Source: Putridiphycobacter sp965230485
GTDB taxonomy: Bacteria > Bacteroidota > Bacteroidia > Flavobacteriales_D > Crocinitomicaceae
Length of the DNA stretch: 64,000 nt
Direction: 5' to 3'
Assembly (NCBI GenBank): GCA_965230485.1
Contig: CBDDLA010000001.1
Coordinates: 248,001 to 312,000 of the forward strand
The notes beneath the pieces are model-generated. The model did not search any database. It was not told the DNA's origin and worked only from the letters and a program-made list of their open reading frames with translations. A program made the translations under genes and the position numbers. Below, piece by piece: positions 25,373 through 33,722 of this stretch. How positions within the stretch are numbered: position 1 is the first letter of the stretch; each line of letters opens with the position of its first letter.

Positions 25373-26146
25373 ATGAATGCAAGGAATACTAAAAAAGGTT
25401 TACTAGCAATAGTACTCTTTTTTATAACACTTAGCAGTTTTGGGAAGTCAAATAGTGGTAGTTTGTTTTCCGAAAAGCTGTTAAAATTAGAGAATGACTC
25501 TGTTTATATTAAAGCTAAAACAGATTTTAAACGTTTTACAAAAGGTTTATACCAAACTTTAAATGATTCTACATTAAGTTACCAGTCGTTTGAATATGCG
25601 GCAAGAGGCTATTTTAATCTTCTGAGGTCAAATAAAATTCAAAAAGAGCGGTTTTTTACAGTTATTGATTTTTCTAAACCCTCAACTGAAGAGCGTTTAT
25701 TTATTATTGATGTTTGTTACAATAAAATTATGTATAAATCCATTGTTTCGCATGGAAAGAATTCTGGTTCCCTTTATGCCAAAAAGTTCTCGAACAAAGA
25801 TAAATCACACCAAAGTAGTATAGGTTTTTTCAAAACCACATCAACCTATCATAGTAGCAAATATAAATTAGCGTTAAGATTAGATGGCTTAGAATACACA
25901 AATAGTAATGCAAGCAGTAGGGGAATTGTTATGCATGGAGCTGACTATGCAACGTATGAATTCTTAGGTAAATATGGTATGCTTGGGCGCTCGTACGGTT
26001 GTCCTGCAATGCCTTATAAAAACTTTGACAAGGTAGTTGACTGGCTAAAACATGGCACTTGCCTATTCATTTATTACCCAGATACCTATTACTTAGGACG
26101 ATCAAAAGTTTTGAATAAACTTGATTATTTGGCATATTTCGTCTAG
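25373..26146 (+). CDS. L,D-transpeptidase-fold catalytic domain protein (YkuD_2 type), secreted
   Basis: 257 residues from the ATG at 25373; this start gives a signal peptide (NARNTKKGLLAIVLFFITLSSFG), whereas the in-frame ATG at 25310 does not. The C-terminal half carries the murein L,D-transpeptidase-like domain: SHGKNSG, IVMHGADY and the catalytic GRSYGCPAMP with Cys at about 210. Proteins of this type are predicted to act on peptidoglycan in the periplasm, though Bacteroidota members are little studied. TATATTCG at 25361-25368, one base off the -7 consensus, ends four bases before the ATG. It opens the wall-related cluster with dapF and mltG. Confidence 0.85.
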   Translation: MNARNTKKGLLAIVLFFITLSSFGKSNSGSLFSEKLLKLENDSVYIKAKTDFKRFTKGLYQTLNDSTLSYQSFEYAARGYFNLLRSNKIQKERFFTVIDFSKPSTEERLFIIDVCYNKIMYKSIVSHGKNSGSLYAKKFSNKDKSHQSSIGFFKTTSTYHSSKYKLALRLDGLEYTNSNASSRGIVMHGADYATYEFLGKYGMLGRSYGCPAMPYKNFDKVVDWLKHGTCLFIYYPDTYYLGRSKVLNKLDYLAYFV

Positions 26147-26226
26147 TATAGCATTATATCTACTCATACCTAGAAGTTATTAACATTTAAAATAAAAATA
26201 TTTTAATTTAAGCCTGTCAATTATTC

Positions 26227-26234
26227 TAACTTTG
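26227..26234 (+). promoter_or_regulatory. Candidate -7 box upstream of the 26251-dapF-mltG operon
   Basis: TAACTTTG, exact TAnnTTTG, 16 bases before the TTG start at 26251. No TTG -33 element is evident. Confidence 0.4.
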
Positions 26235-26250
26235 TAGAATAATTCTTTAA

Positions 26251-26871
26251 TTGAGGAAAGTAGTTTTTATATCAATTTTATTTGTGGTTGCACTAATTAT
26301 AGGTTTTTTAATTGGTCAAAATACAACACCAATTGAAAAAATAAAATTTATAAAAGAGCAAGTAGTAGATACTGTATATTCATCAAAATTAGTGAAGGTT
26401 GAAGTTGAAAAGGAAGTGAGGTCTGTAGATACTATTTTCGTTGAGGCTAAGAATGAAGTTGATGATTCTTTATCAAAAGAAACTTCAGATACTACTAGAA
26501 TAGAAAATAACAGTATTAAGGATGACTCATTACAAATTAAACGAGACAGGAAGTTAAAATCTGAGACATTGCCTTTGGTTATTATAAAAGACGTAGAAAA
26601 AGATACCTTACTAGAACAACTTTTAGATATTAAAAGCGTTGATCAAAAGCAGATAGCAGTAGAGTATTGGGAGTCTCCTCTCAATTATCAAGGGTATAAG
26701 CTATCGAAGTCGAAACTCATTATTTATGGCATTTGGCCATTGATGCCAAGTCAAATTTATAAAAATGAGTCCGTTTACTATTTAAAGGTAAATAATTTGT
26801 TCTATGAACTTCAAGAAACTGTTGATTTCAGAAAAATGATAAATATTTCAAAACCTATTAGTATTATATGA
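26251..26871 (+). CDS. Membrane-anchored protein of unknown function in the cell-wall cluster
   Basis: 206 residues from a TTG start (no earlier ATG gives the hydrophobic N-terminus). One transmembrane segment (about 4-22), then a roughly 100-residue charged linker rich in V, E, K and D likely to be extended or coiled, and a compact C-terminal domain (about 125-206) with EYWESPLNYQGYK and KLIIYGI. I believe this C-terminal block recurs in other Bacteroidota proteins, but no function is known. The last codons overlap the dapF start (ATGA), so it is co-translated with dapF. Guilt by association suggests a peptidoglycan or division role. Confidence 0.65.
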   Translation: MRKVVFISILFVVALIIGFLIGQNTTPIEKIKFIKEQVVDTVYSSKLVKVEVEKEVRSVDTIFVEAKNEVDDSLSKETSDTTRIENNSIKDDSLQIKRDRKLKSETLPLVIIKDVEKDTLLEQLLDIKSVDQKQIAVEYWESPLNYQGYKLSKSKLIIYGIWPLMPSQIYKNESVYYLKVNNLFYELQETVDFRKMINISKPISII

Positions 26872-27647
26872 TTGAGTTTTATAAATATCAAGGTGCGGGA
26901 AATGATTTTATAATGATTGATAATCTTGATAATGCGTTTCAAGATGATAAAATAACACTAGCCCAAAAATATTGTAATCGACATTTTGGAATTGGGTCTG
27001 ATGGACTTATTTTTCTAGAGCAATCATTAATAACAGATTTTAAAATGGATTTTTATAATCCGGATGGAAGTCAATCATTTTGTGGAAATGGCAGTAGGTG
27101 TGCTGTAGCCTTTGCTCGTTTTTTAAATATATTCAGTGAAGATCAAGTTAAATTTGAGGCAATTGACGGCATTCATCATGCTCAGTTATTAAATAATTCT
27201 GTCAAAGTTAGTATGCAACCAGTTTCGGAAATTACTATGCTTGATGATGATATTTTTATGAACACAGGGTCACCACATTATATCAAGGAAGTAGATGACT
27301 TAAAAAAATCTAATTTAATTGAAATTGGTCGTGACATTCGTTATGCTAAAGAGTATCAGCCAGGTGGAACAAATGTTAATCTCATTCAAAATTTAGGAAT
27401 AGATAAAATCGCAATTCGCACCTATGAAAGAGGTGTTGAGAACGAAACTTATGCATGCGGTACAGGAGCTACTGCTGCAGCATTAGCATATGCCATTAAA
27501 AATGAAATTAAAACTGGTAAAGTTGACGTCAGTGCGATTGGGGGAGATTTAAAAGTGTATTTTATGTCGTCAAATCAAGGTTTTGATCAAATTTATCTTG
27601 AAGGACCAGCCAATTTTGTATTTAAAGGACTAATAGATAATGCCTAG
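26868..27647 (+). CDS. dapF: Diaminopimelate epimerase
   Basis: 259 residues. Converts LL- to meso-diaminopimelate for lysine and peptidoglycan synthesis. Both catalytic cysteines are present: FCGNGSRC (Cys72) and YACGTGATA (Cys197). QGAGNDF near the N-terminus and PGGTNVN in the middle are also family motifs. Overlaps the upstream gene by 4 bp and the GNAT gene by 8 bp. Confidence 0.96.
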   Translation: MIEFYKYQGAGNDFIMIDNLDNAFQDDKITLAQKYCNRHFGIGSDGLIFLEQSLITDFKMDFYNPDGSQSFCGNGSRCAVAFARFLNIFSEDQVKFEAIDGIHHAQLLNNSVKVSMQPVSEITMLDDDIFMNTGSPHYIKEVDDLKKSNLIEIGRDIRYAKEYQPGGTNVNLIQNLGIDKIAIRTYERGVENETYACGTGATAAALAYAIKNEIKTGKVDVSAIGGDLKVYFMSSNQGFDQIYLEGPANFVFKGLIDNA

Positions 27648-28155
27648 TCACAATTCCGAATCCTTAAGTCTAAGACCTGTTCGAAAATCTGATTTCGAAA
27701 ATATTTTTGCTTGGGAAAATGATGAGAAAAATTGGATTCAGAGTGGCATAATTAAAGCTTATAACGTTCAAGAAATTAAACAATACGTTTCTAAGTCAGA
27801 AAGTTTGAAGAAAGACTTTCAAACAAGATATATATTAGAATTGCCGAATAAAACTGTAGTTGGCTGTGTTGACTTATTTGACTATAAACCAGTTGATAAA
27901 ATGGCAAGTGTTGGTTTACTCATTTCAGAACAATATAGAGAAAAGGGCTATGGAACCAAAGCATTAATAGGTCTTGAATTAATTGCCAGAAAAGAGCACA
28001 GTTTAAAAAAGCTGAAAGCCATGATTTTAACTGATAATTTTGCTTCTGTTCAACTGTTTAAAAAAAATGGCTTCCTTTCGGATGATACAAAAGCTAAAAT
28101 CTATACTTATAGAGGTGTTGATTATTTACAAATGACCTATTTTAAAACAATTTAA
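27640..28155 (+). CDS. GNAT N-acetyltransferase, RimJ/RimL-like
   Basis: 171 residues forming one GNAT domain. LSLRPVRKSDFENIFAWEND is the typical opening of the RimJ/RimL/SpeG group, and the acetyl-CoA loop is seen as EKGYGTKAL, followed by LFKKNGF. It may acetylate a ribosomal protein, polyamine or amino sugar; the substrate is not evident. It overlaps dapF by 8 bp and abuts mltG without a gap, so it is in the same translational chain. Confidence 0.85.
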   Translation: MPSHNSESLSLRPVRKSDFENIFAWENDEKNWIQSGIIKAYNVQEIKQYVSKSESLKKDFQTRYILELPNKTVVGCVDLFDYKPVDKMASVGLLISEQYREKGYGTKALIGLELIARKEHSLKKLKAMILTDNFASVQLFKKNGFLSDDTKAKIYTYRGVDYLQMTYFKTI

Positions 28156-29196
28156 ATGAAAAAGAATGTTTTTTGGTTAATCTTTCTAGTGTTAATCATT
28201 GTGATTTTTATGATTGGCTATCCTAGGTATGAAATGCATTTTGCTAAACTCGAAATGGACCAGGATCAGGTAGAGGTTTACCTGCCTTCGAATATTGGTT
28301 TTGAAGAGGTAGGTCAAGTTCTTATAAGCAATAATATATTTTCTAAGTTATCTGATTTTGAAAAATTTAGCAGGTACTTTGATCTAAATGAAAATAATTT
28401 TGAGCCAGGAAAGTACCGTTTTGCTAATAATCAGAAGCTGAAGTACATAATTTATGCCCTAAAGAATGGCAACGGGGAACGGAAGGATACGAAAATTGTT
28501 TTTACTTACTCGCAAAATATACCAAGCATGGTCAGTAAGATTCATAACTCAATAGAAGCCGATTCGAGTACTCTGGTAAATTATATTTTATCTGATTCGG
28601 TAATTAATAGGTATGGTTTTAACAAAGAAACCATTATTTCACTTTTTTTACCCGATACATACGAGGTTGGGGAATGGGATATGGATGAAAAAGAGTTTGT
28701 TGGTTTTATGGCCAAGCAGTACAGAATATTTTGGAATTCTGAGAGAAAATCCAAATTGGCAGCATTAAATCTTTCCCAGTCTGAGGTATCAACTTTGGCA
28801 TCAATTGTTATGTCAGAGCAAAGTAAATTAGAAGAAGAGTGGTCAACCATTTCAGGATTATACTTAAACAGGTTAAAGAAAGGGATCAAATTGGAATCCG
28901 ACCCAACTTTTAAGTTTTGCTGGGGAGACGAGTTGAGTGGTGTGCAACGCCTATTGTATAAACATAGAGATAAAGACTGTCCTTATAATACTTATATGTA
29001 TAAAGGGCTACCACCAGGACCAATAATGCTAGTGTCTAAAAAAGCAATTGACGCAGTTTTAGATTTCAAGAAACATAATTATATTTTTATGTGCGCAGTT
29101 GGTGATGGGTCAGGAAAGCATAATTTTGCTGAAAACTACAGACAGCATCTCAGAAACGCAGCCATATATCGGAAAAATCAGTTTGGCTCCAATTAA
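28156..29196 (+). CDS. mltG: Endolytic murein transglycosylase MltG
   Basis: 346 residues. N-terminal transmembrane helix (about 5-22), then a LysM-like/YceG domain. The catalytic region reads LASIVMSEQSKLEEEW, retaining the active-site glutamate of the ASIV..E motif near residue 220, followed by LYLNRLKKGIKLESDPT and the closing GLPPGPI. MltG cleaves nascent glycan strands at the inner membrane and sets their length. Last gene of the dapF cluster; the next gene converges on it with a 10-bp gap and no obvious terminator. Confidence 0.93.
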   Translation: MKKNVFWLIFLVLIIVIFMIGYPRYEMHFAKLEMDQDQVEVYLPSNIGFEEVGQVLISNNIFSKLSDFEKFSRYFDLNENNFEPGKYRFANNQKLKYIIYALKNGNGERKDTKIVFTYSQNIPSMVSKIHNSIEADSSTLVNYILSDSVINRYGFNKETIISLFLPDTYEVGEWDMDEKEFVGFMAKQYRIFWNSERKSKLAALNLSQSEVSTLASIVMSEQSKLEEEWSTISGLYLNRLKKGIKLESDPTFKFCWGDELSGVQRLLYKHRDKDCPYNTYMYKGLPPGPIMLVSKKAIDAVLDFKKHNYIFMCAVGDGSGKHNFAENYRQHLRNAAIYRKNQFGSN

Positions 29197-29206
29197 ACTC
29201 TATTAT

Positions 29207-29890
29207 TTATTCTTCAATAATCAGTTCAAATAGCTCACTTACCTTTTTCTCATAACTATCATAGGACACACTTTTAAAAGGTTCGTCTGTTTTAAATTCA
29301 GAATCAAGTACTTCTCTTGATTCAAAATTAGTGGCCCTTAAGTGCATGACAACTCCATACCTTTCAATCACATAAATGAGAGGAATGCCCTTTGCACCTA
29401 GGTATGAGGTAAACCATTCGGTATTAGAAATGGAAATGTCATTTGAAAAAGCGCATTCAAATTGACCTACATCTTCATTATTACTAGTAACTGAATAAAA
29501 TGTAGCTTCCAAACCAACTATTGTATCAGTTTTAATTGGTTTTCCAACATCAAATGAAGGTTGGGTTTCTTGCATTGTAACTAAGTCTTCAGGAGATAAT
29601 TCAGTTTCGATATTTTCTGATCCGAAATCTAATCTCATTTTTAAATTTTTAGTAGACGTTTTTGAAATAATATCGGTTCTAAATATTTTTGCTTTTTCAA
29701 TAGAGGCAATCATTTGGTCACCTTTAAATACAACTGTCATCTTTTTAGGTAGCATAACATCCATAATGCCATTTAAACTAGTAAATGGATAAGTGATTTC
29801 ATAACTTATTTCGCCTTGCTGAACTTTTTCTTCTTTACAGCTAATTACTAAAAGAGAGAGTAATAATATTTCGAAAATTCTTTTTTTCAT
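29207..29890 (-). CDS. Lipoprotein of unknown function
   Basis: 227 residues with a lipoprotein signal (lipobox VISC, Cys18). The mature protein starts with QGEISYEITYPF and contains alternating beta-strand patterns; similar openings are seen in Bacteroidota DUF4412-like outer-membrane lipoproteins, but I cannot assign a family firmly. Divergent from the arginase gene. A TATATTTG -7 candidate lies 22 bases upstream. Confidence 0.65.
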   Translation of the reverse strand: MKKRIFEILLLSLLVISCKEEKVQQGEISYEITYPFTSLNGIMDVMLPKKMTVVFKGDQMIASIEKAKIFRTDIISKTSTKNLKMRLDFGSENIETELSPEDLVTMQETQPSFDVGKPIKTDTIVGLEATFYSVTSNNEDVGQFECAFSNDISISNTEWFTSYLGAKGIPLIYVIERYGVVMHLRATNFESREVLDSEFKTDEPFKSVSYDSYEKKVSELFELIIEE

Positions 29891-29912
29891 GAGATATAAG
29901 GATTGATAAAAG

Positions 29913-29920
29913 CAAATATA
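29913..29920 (-). promoter_or_regulatory. Candidate -7 box for the 29207-29890 lipoprotein
   Basis: Minus strand TATATTTG, exact consensus, 22 bases before the start at 29890; no TTG at standard spacing. Confidence 0.35.
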
Positions 29921-29982
29921 GAATTTATATTTAAAGGCGTTAAAATATACAATCGTAAATGTATTTAATATGATGTTTTTAA

Positions 29983-29990
29983 TAAATTTG
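29983..29990 (+). promoter_or_regulatory. Candidate -7 box for arginase, four bases from the ATG
   Basis: TAAATTTG, exact TAnnTTTG, ending at 29990; the ATG is at 29995. If used, transcription would begin at or next to the start codon. Confidence 0.4.
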
Positions 29991-29994
29991 TAGG

Positions 29995-30942
29995 ATGCTT
30001 AAAATTATAGAAAATCAATCTGAAATTGGCGCGGGAACAAGAGGAGCAGGACTTGGTATAGGAGCAATGAAGGTTGTGTCACAAACTAATCAAGACTTTT
30101 TTTTTGGAAAGTATCCTTCTGTTAAAATCAAAACAGAAAATGATCTGTTAAATACTCAAACTAAGTTTCAATATGCTAAGCGAATTGATGGACTAGTTAA
30201 GGTTTATAAACGTACAATGAACGAAGTAGCTGCTACATTTAAGGATGGAGATTACCCTGTTGTTTTATCAGGCGACCATGCTTGTGCTGGTGGAACAATT
30301 GCAGGTATAAAAAAAGCATACCCTAAAAAACGTTTGGGTGTTATTTGGATTGATGCTCATGCAGATTTACATACACCATATACAACGCCAAGTGGAAACT
30401 TGCATGGAATGCCTTTGGCAACAGCATTAGGTGTGGACAATAAAGATTTTCAGATTAACGATATTAGAGACCAGACTTTATCCCACTGGGATGAACTTAA
30501 AAATATGGCCGGTATCTCGCATAAAATAGCCGCTGAAGATTTAATTTTTATATCGGTAAGAGATACTGAAGTTCCGGAGGACAAATTTATTCAAAAGAAT
30601 AATATTAAAAATTACACTGTTCAAGAGGTGCGAGAAAAAACACAAGAGGTTGTTGCAAAAGAAATAGAAGACAGGCTTAAGGATTGCGATATTATATACG
30701 TGTCATTTGATGTTGACTCTATGGATTCAATTCTGGTATCGAAGGGAACTGGAACGCCGGTTGAAAATGGGTTAACACCAAATGAAGCAGAATTCTTTGT
30801 CAGTCATTTTGCTGGGTTGGATAAAGTAAAATGTATAGAATTTGTTGAAATTAATCCTTGCTTGGACAATAAGATAAATACCATGGCTGAAACCGCTTAT
30901 GGTATTTTGAAAACGGTAATGAATGTGCTTGAAAGCAAATAA
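29995..30942 (+). CDS. Arginase-family ureohydrolase
   Basis: 315 residues. All manganese ligands are visible: GDHA (His95), DAHAD (Asp120, His122, Asp124) and FDVD (Asp239, Asp241). SGNLHGMP around 133-139 is the substrate-loop form of arginases rather than agmatinases, so arginine to ornithine plus urea is the best guess. The usual DGLDP is DSMDS here. Followed after three bases by miaA with a TTG start, so the two are probably one transcript. Confidence 0.85.
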   Translation: MLKIIENQSEIGAGTRGAGLGIGAMKVVSQTNQDFFFGKYPSVKIKTENDLLNTQTKFQYAKRIDGLVKVYKRTMNEVAATFKDGDYPVVLSGDHACAGGTIAGIKKAYPKKRLGVIWIDAHADLHTPYTTPSGNLHGMPLATALGVDNKDFQINDIRDQTLSHWDELKNMAGISHKIAAEDLIFISVRDTEVPEDKFIQKNNIKNYTVQEVREKTQEVVAKEIEDRLKDCDIIYVSFDVDSMDSILVSKGTGTPVENGLTPNEAEFFVSHFAGLDKVKCIEFVEINPCLDNKINTMAETAYGILKTVMNVLESK

Positions 30943-30945
30943 GTT

Positions 30946-31878
30946 TTGGATGAACTAATTGTCATATTGGGACCTACTGCGTCAGGTAAGACCAATTTAG
31001 CCTGCCAATTATCTTTATTAGTTGGAGGCGAAATAATATCAGCAGATTCAAGGCAAATATACAAGCAAATGGATATTGGCACGGGTAAGGACCTCGCAGA
31101 ATATTCAATTGATGGAGTAGATATTCCGTATCATTTAATTGATATTAGAAAACCTGGTTACAAATATAATATTTGGGAGTACCAAACAGATTTTATCAAT
31201 TCCTTTAATGAAATTACTTCAAGAGGTAATATTCCGATTTTATGCGGAGGTAGTGGCTTGTATATCGAAACTGCGCTTAAAGGTAATTCATTTACTGGAA
31301 TAGAATCGAATACCGATTTAAGAAATAGCTTAGCTTTAATGTCTAAGGAAGAAATTCTTTCCAGATGGGAAGAAATTGACGATAATTTGAAGCAAAGGCT
31401 AGATCGAAACACGTTACCTAGGGCAATACGAGCTATAGAAATTGATTATTTTATAAAAAATCAACCCAATTGGAAGGAGCCTGTTTATCCGAAAATTAAC
31501 TATACTATATTTGGGATTGATATTGAGAGAGATAAAAGGCGTGAAAGAATTACAAGTAGGCTAAGTAATCGGCTTAATAATGGGCTAATTGAAGAGGTTC
31601 AGTCCTTAATAAAATTAGGGTTAAGTTTTGAGGATCTTGCCTATTACGGATTAGAATATAGATGGGTGGGAGATTATCTTCAAAATAAAGTATCAAAAAA
31701 AGAACTATTTGAAGGACTTAATATTGCAATTCATCAATTTGCTAAGCGTCAGATGACTTGGTACAGAAGAATGGAAAAGCAAGGCTATCATATTATTTGG
31801 TTAGATGAAGCTTCATCAAATGAACAGAAATTAAATCACATATTGACAACACTCGCTCAAAAAAGTCAATCTATATGA
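30946..31878 (+). CDS. miaA: tRNA dimethylallyltransferase MiaA
   Basis: 310 residues from a TTG start; homology requires it because the P-loop (GPTASGKT, about 8-15) begins immediately after. SADSRQIYKQMDIGTGK and PHHLID-like IPYHLIDI motifs follow, with GGSGLYI and the C-terminal FAKRQMTWYRR. MiaA adds dimethylallyl to A37 of tRNAs reading UNN codons. It overlaps lpxK by 4 bp (ATGA). Confidence 0.95.
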   Translation: MDELIVILGPTASGKTNLACQLSLLVGGEIISADSRQIYKQMDIGTGKDLAEYSIDGVDIPYHLIDIRKPGYKYNIWEYQTDFINSFNEITSRGNIPILCGGSGLYIETALKGNSFTGIESNTDLRNSLALMSKEEILSRWEEIDDNLKQRLDRNTLPRAIRAIEIDYFIKNQPNWKEPVYPKINYTIFGIDIERDKRRERITSRLSNRLNNGLIEEVQSLIKLGLSFEDLAYYGLEYRWVGDYLQNKVSKKELFEGLNIAIHQFAKRQMTWYRRMEKQGYHIIWLDEASSNEQKLNHILTTLAQKSQSI

Positions 31879-32930
31879 AATTTTTAAGGCTTTTTCTGAT
31901 ACCATTTGGGTTACTCTATTTATCAATTACAAACTTTAGAAATTGGTTATTTAAAAAGAATATTAAACGGAGCTTAAGTTTCAGTCTTCCAATTATTAAT
32001 GTGGGAAATTTAAGCATGGGCGGGACTGGAAAAACACCTCATGTTGAATTATTAGTTAGACAATTTCTTGGGAAAAACCAGATAGCGACGTTAAGTAGGG
32101 GTTACGGAAGAAAAGTCTACGGGTTTCAGATCGCAAATTCAGAGTCTTCAGCTATTTCTTTAGGTGATGAGCCATTCCAGTTTTATAAAAAATTTGGAAT
32201 TGACATTACTGTTGCGGTGGATGCTGATAGAGTAAATGGAGTTTCAGAAATATGTTTACAAAAGCCAGATATAGATTTAATTATTTTAGATGATGCTTAC
32301 CAGCACCGTTCTATTAAACCAGGGTTAAACATTTTATTAACTGATTATAGTCACCCTTTTTTTAAAGACTATATTCTACCGGTTGGAACACTCAGAGAAT
32401 CAAAAAAAGGTAAAAATAGAGCTGACATAATAATTGTGACTAAATGTCCTGATAATATCTCAGAAACTACAAAGAAAAACTATATACAACATATAAATCC
32501 AAGTTCTACTCAAAACGTATTTTTTTCGCATGTTAAATATGGTGTTTTTAAGTCATTAACAAATTTTAATAAATCAGAAATTACAACTGAATCAATAATC
32601 CTTGTTACTGGCATAGCAAGGGCTGAGGCCCTATTAAACCACCTTTCGAAATCATTTAAAATTATAAAGCACTTTAACTTTACAGATCATTACAAATTTA
32701 GGGAAAATGACATTGAGGAAATTCATAATTTATTAGTTAAATTTGCTGATGATTTTCCTGTGATTATTACTACAGAAAAAGATGCTATGAGGTTACTTAA
32801 CGAGCCTTTAAAATCAAAAATTGAATCAAAACCATGGTTTTATCAAGAGATTGAGGTTGAATTAGATAATCAAATAGCTTTTGATCAAATAGTACAAAAA
32901 TATGTTCAAGAAAATAGTAGAGACTACTGA
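31875..32930 (+). CDS. lpxK: Tetraacyldisaccharide 4'-kinase
   Basis: 351 residues. N-terminal membrane-associated helix (about 5-20), Walker A-like GNLSMGGTGKT (44-54), RGYGRK, GDEPFQ and ILDDAYQHR. LpxK phosphorylates the 4' position of the lipid A precursor at the inner membrane. Its last 29 bp also encode the start of the purine nucleoside phosphorylase in another frame. Operon with arginase, miaA and the phosphorylase. Confidence 0.95.
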   Translation: MKFLRLFLIPFGLLYLSITNFRNWLFKKNIKRSLSFSLPIINVGNLSMGGTGKTPHVELLVRQFLGKNQIATLSRGYGRKVYGFQIANSESSAISLGDEPFQFYKKFGIDITVAVDADRVNGVSEICLQKPDIDLIILDDAYQHRSIKPGLNILLTDYSHPFFKDYILPVGTLRESKKGKNRADIIIVTKCPDNISETTKKNYIQHINPSSTQNVFFSHVKYGVFKSLTNFNKSEITTESIILVTGIARAEALLNHLSKSFKIIKHFNFTDHYKFRENDIEEIHNLLVKFADDFPVIITTEKDAMRLLNEPLKSKIESKPWFYQEIEVELDNQIAFDQIVQKYVQENSRDY

Positions 32931-33714
32931 TTTTATACATGAAAAGGCACCTTTTACACCTGAAATAGGTATAATTTTAGGTACTGGTCTTGGTGGATTG
33001 GTTCATGAAATAGAAATCAAATATGAAATTTCTTATCATGATATTCCAAACTTTCCGGTCTCTACTGTAGAAAGCCATTCGGGCAAATTAATTTTTGGAA
33101 ATCTTGGTCAAAAGAAAGTCATGGTCATGCAAGGTCGTTTTCATTATTATGAGGGCTATTCACTTGAGCAGGTAACGTTCCCAGTAAGGATTATGAAAAT
33201 GCTTGGAGTGAAGAAATTATTTGTTTCTAACGCAAGTGGTGGCGTTAATCCTAAATTTGAAGTAGGTGAAATAATGATCATTAATGATCATATTGATTTA
33301 TTTCCTGGTAATCCACTTATTGGTAAAAACATGGACGAATTGGGGCCACGCTTTTCTGATATGAGCGAGGCATATGACAAAGGTTTAATTAATCTGGCAA
33401 AAACAATTGCATCAGAAAATAACATTAAAGTTTCAGAGGGCGTATATGTTGGTTTAACTGGACCTTCTCTTGAAACGCCAGCTGAATACAAGTATCTGAG
33501 AATCATAGGAGGTGATACCATTGGAATGTCAACTGTTCCTGAAGTTATTGTGGCAAGACATATGGAAATTCCTGTCTTTGCAATTTCAATTGTTACAGAT
33601 CTTGGCGTCGAAGGAAAAATTAAAAAGATCAATGTTCAAGAAATTATAGAGGTTGCAAAACGACAAGAACCTAAAATGACTTTAATTATAAAAACACTAA
33701 TTGAAAGGGCTTAA
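32902..33714 (+). CDS. Purine nucleoside phosphorylase
   Basis: 270 residues, trimeric PNP-I type. Motifs: GIILGTGLGGLV, ESHSGKL, MQGRFHYYEGYS, SNASGGVNPKF, GPSLETPAEYK and GMSTVPEVIVA. Cleaves inosine and guanosine with phosphate. The ATG at 32902 lies inside lpxK; the first residues (MFKKIVETTDFI) match the normal start of the family, so the 29-bp overlap is genuine. Confidence 0.94.
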   Translation: MFKKIVETTDFIHEKAPFTPEIGIILGTGLGGLVHEIEIKYEISYHDIPNFPVSTVESHSGKLIFGNLGQKKVMVMQGRFHYYEGYSLEQVTFPVRIMKMLGVKKLFVSNASGGVNPKFEVGEIMIINDHIDLFPGNPLIGKNMDELGPRFSDMSEAYDKGLINLAKTIASENNIKVSEGVYVGLTGPSLETPAEYKYLRIIGGDTIGMSTVPEVIVARHMEIPVFAISIVTDLGVEGKIKKINVQEIIEVAKRQEPKMTLIIKTLIERA

Positions 33715-33722
33715 AATATAAT

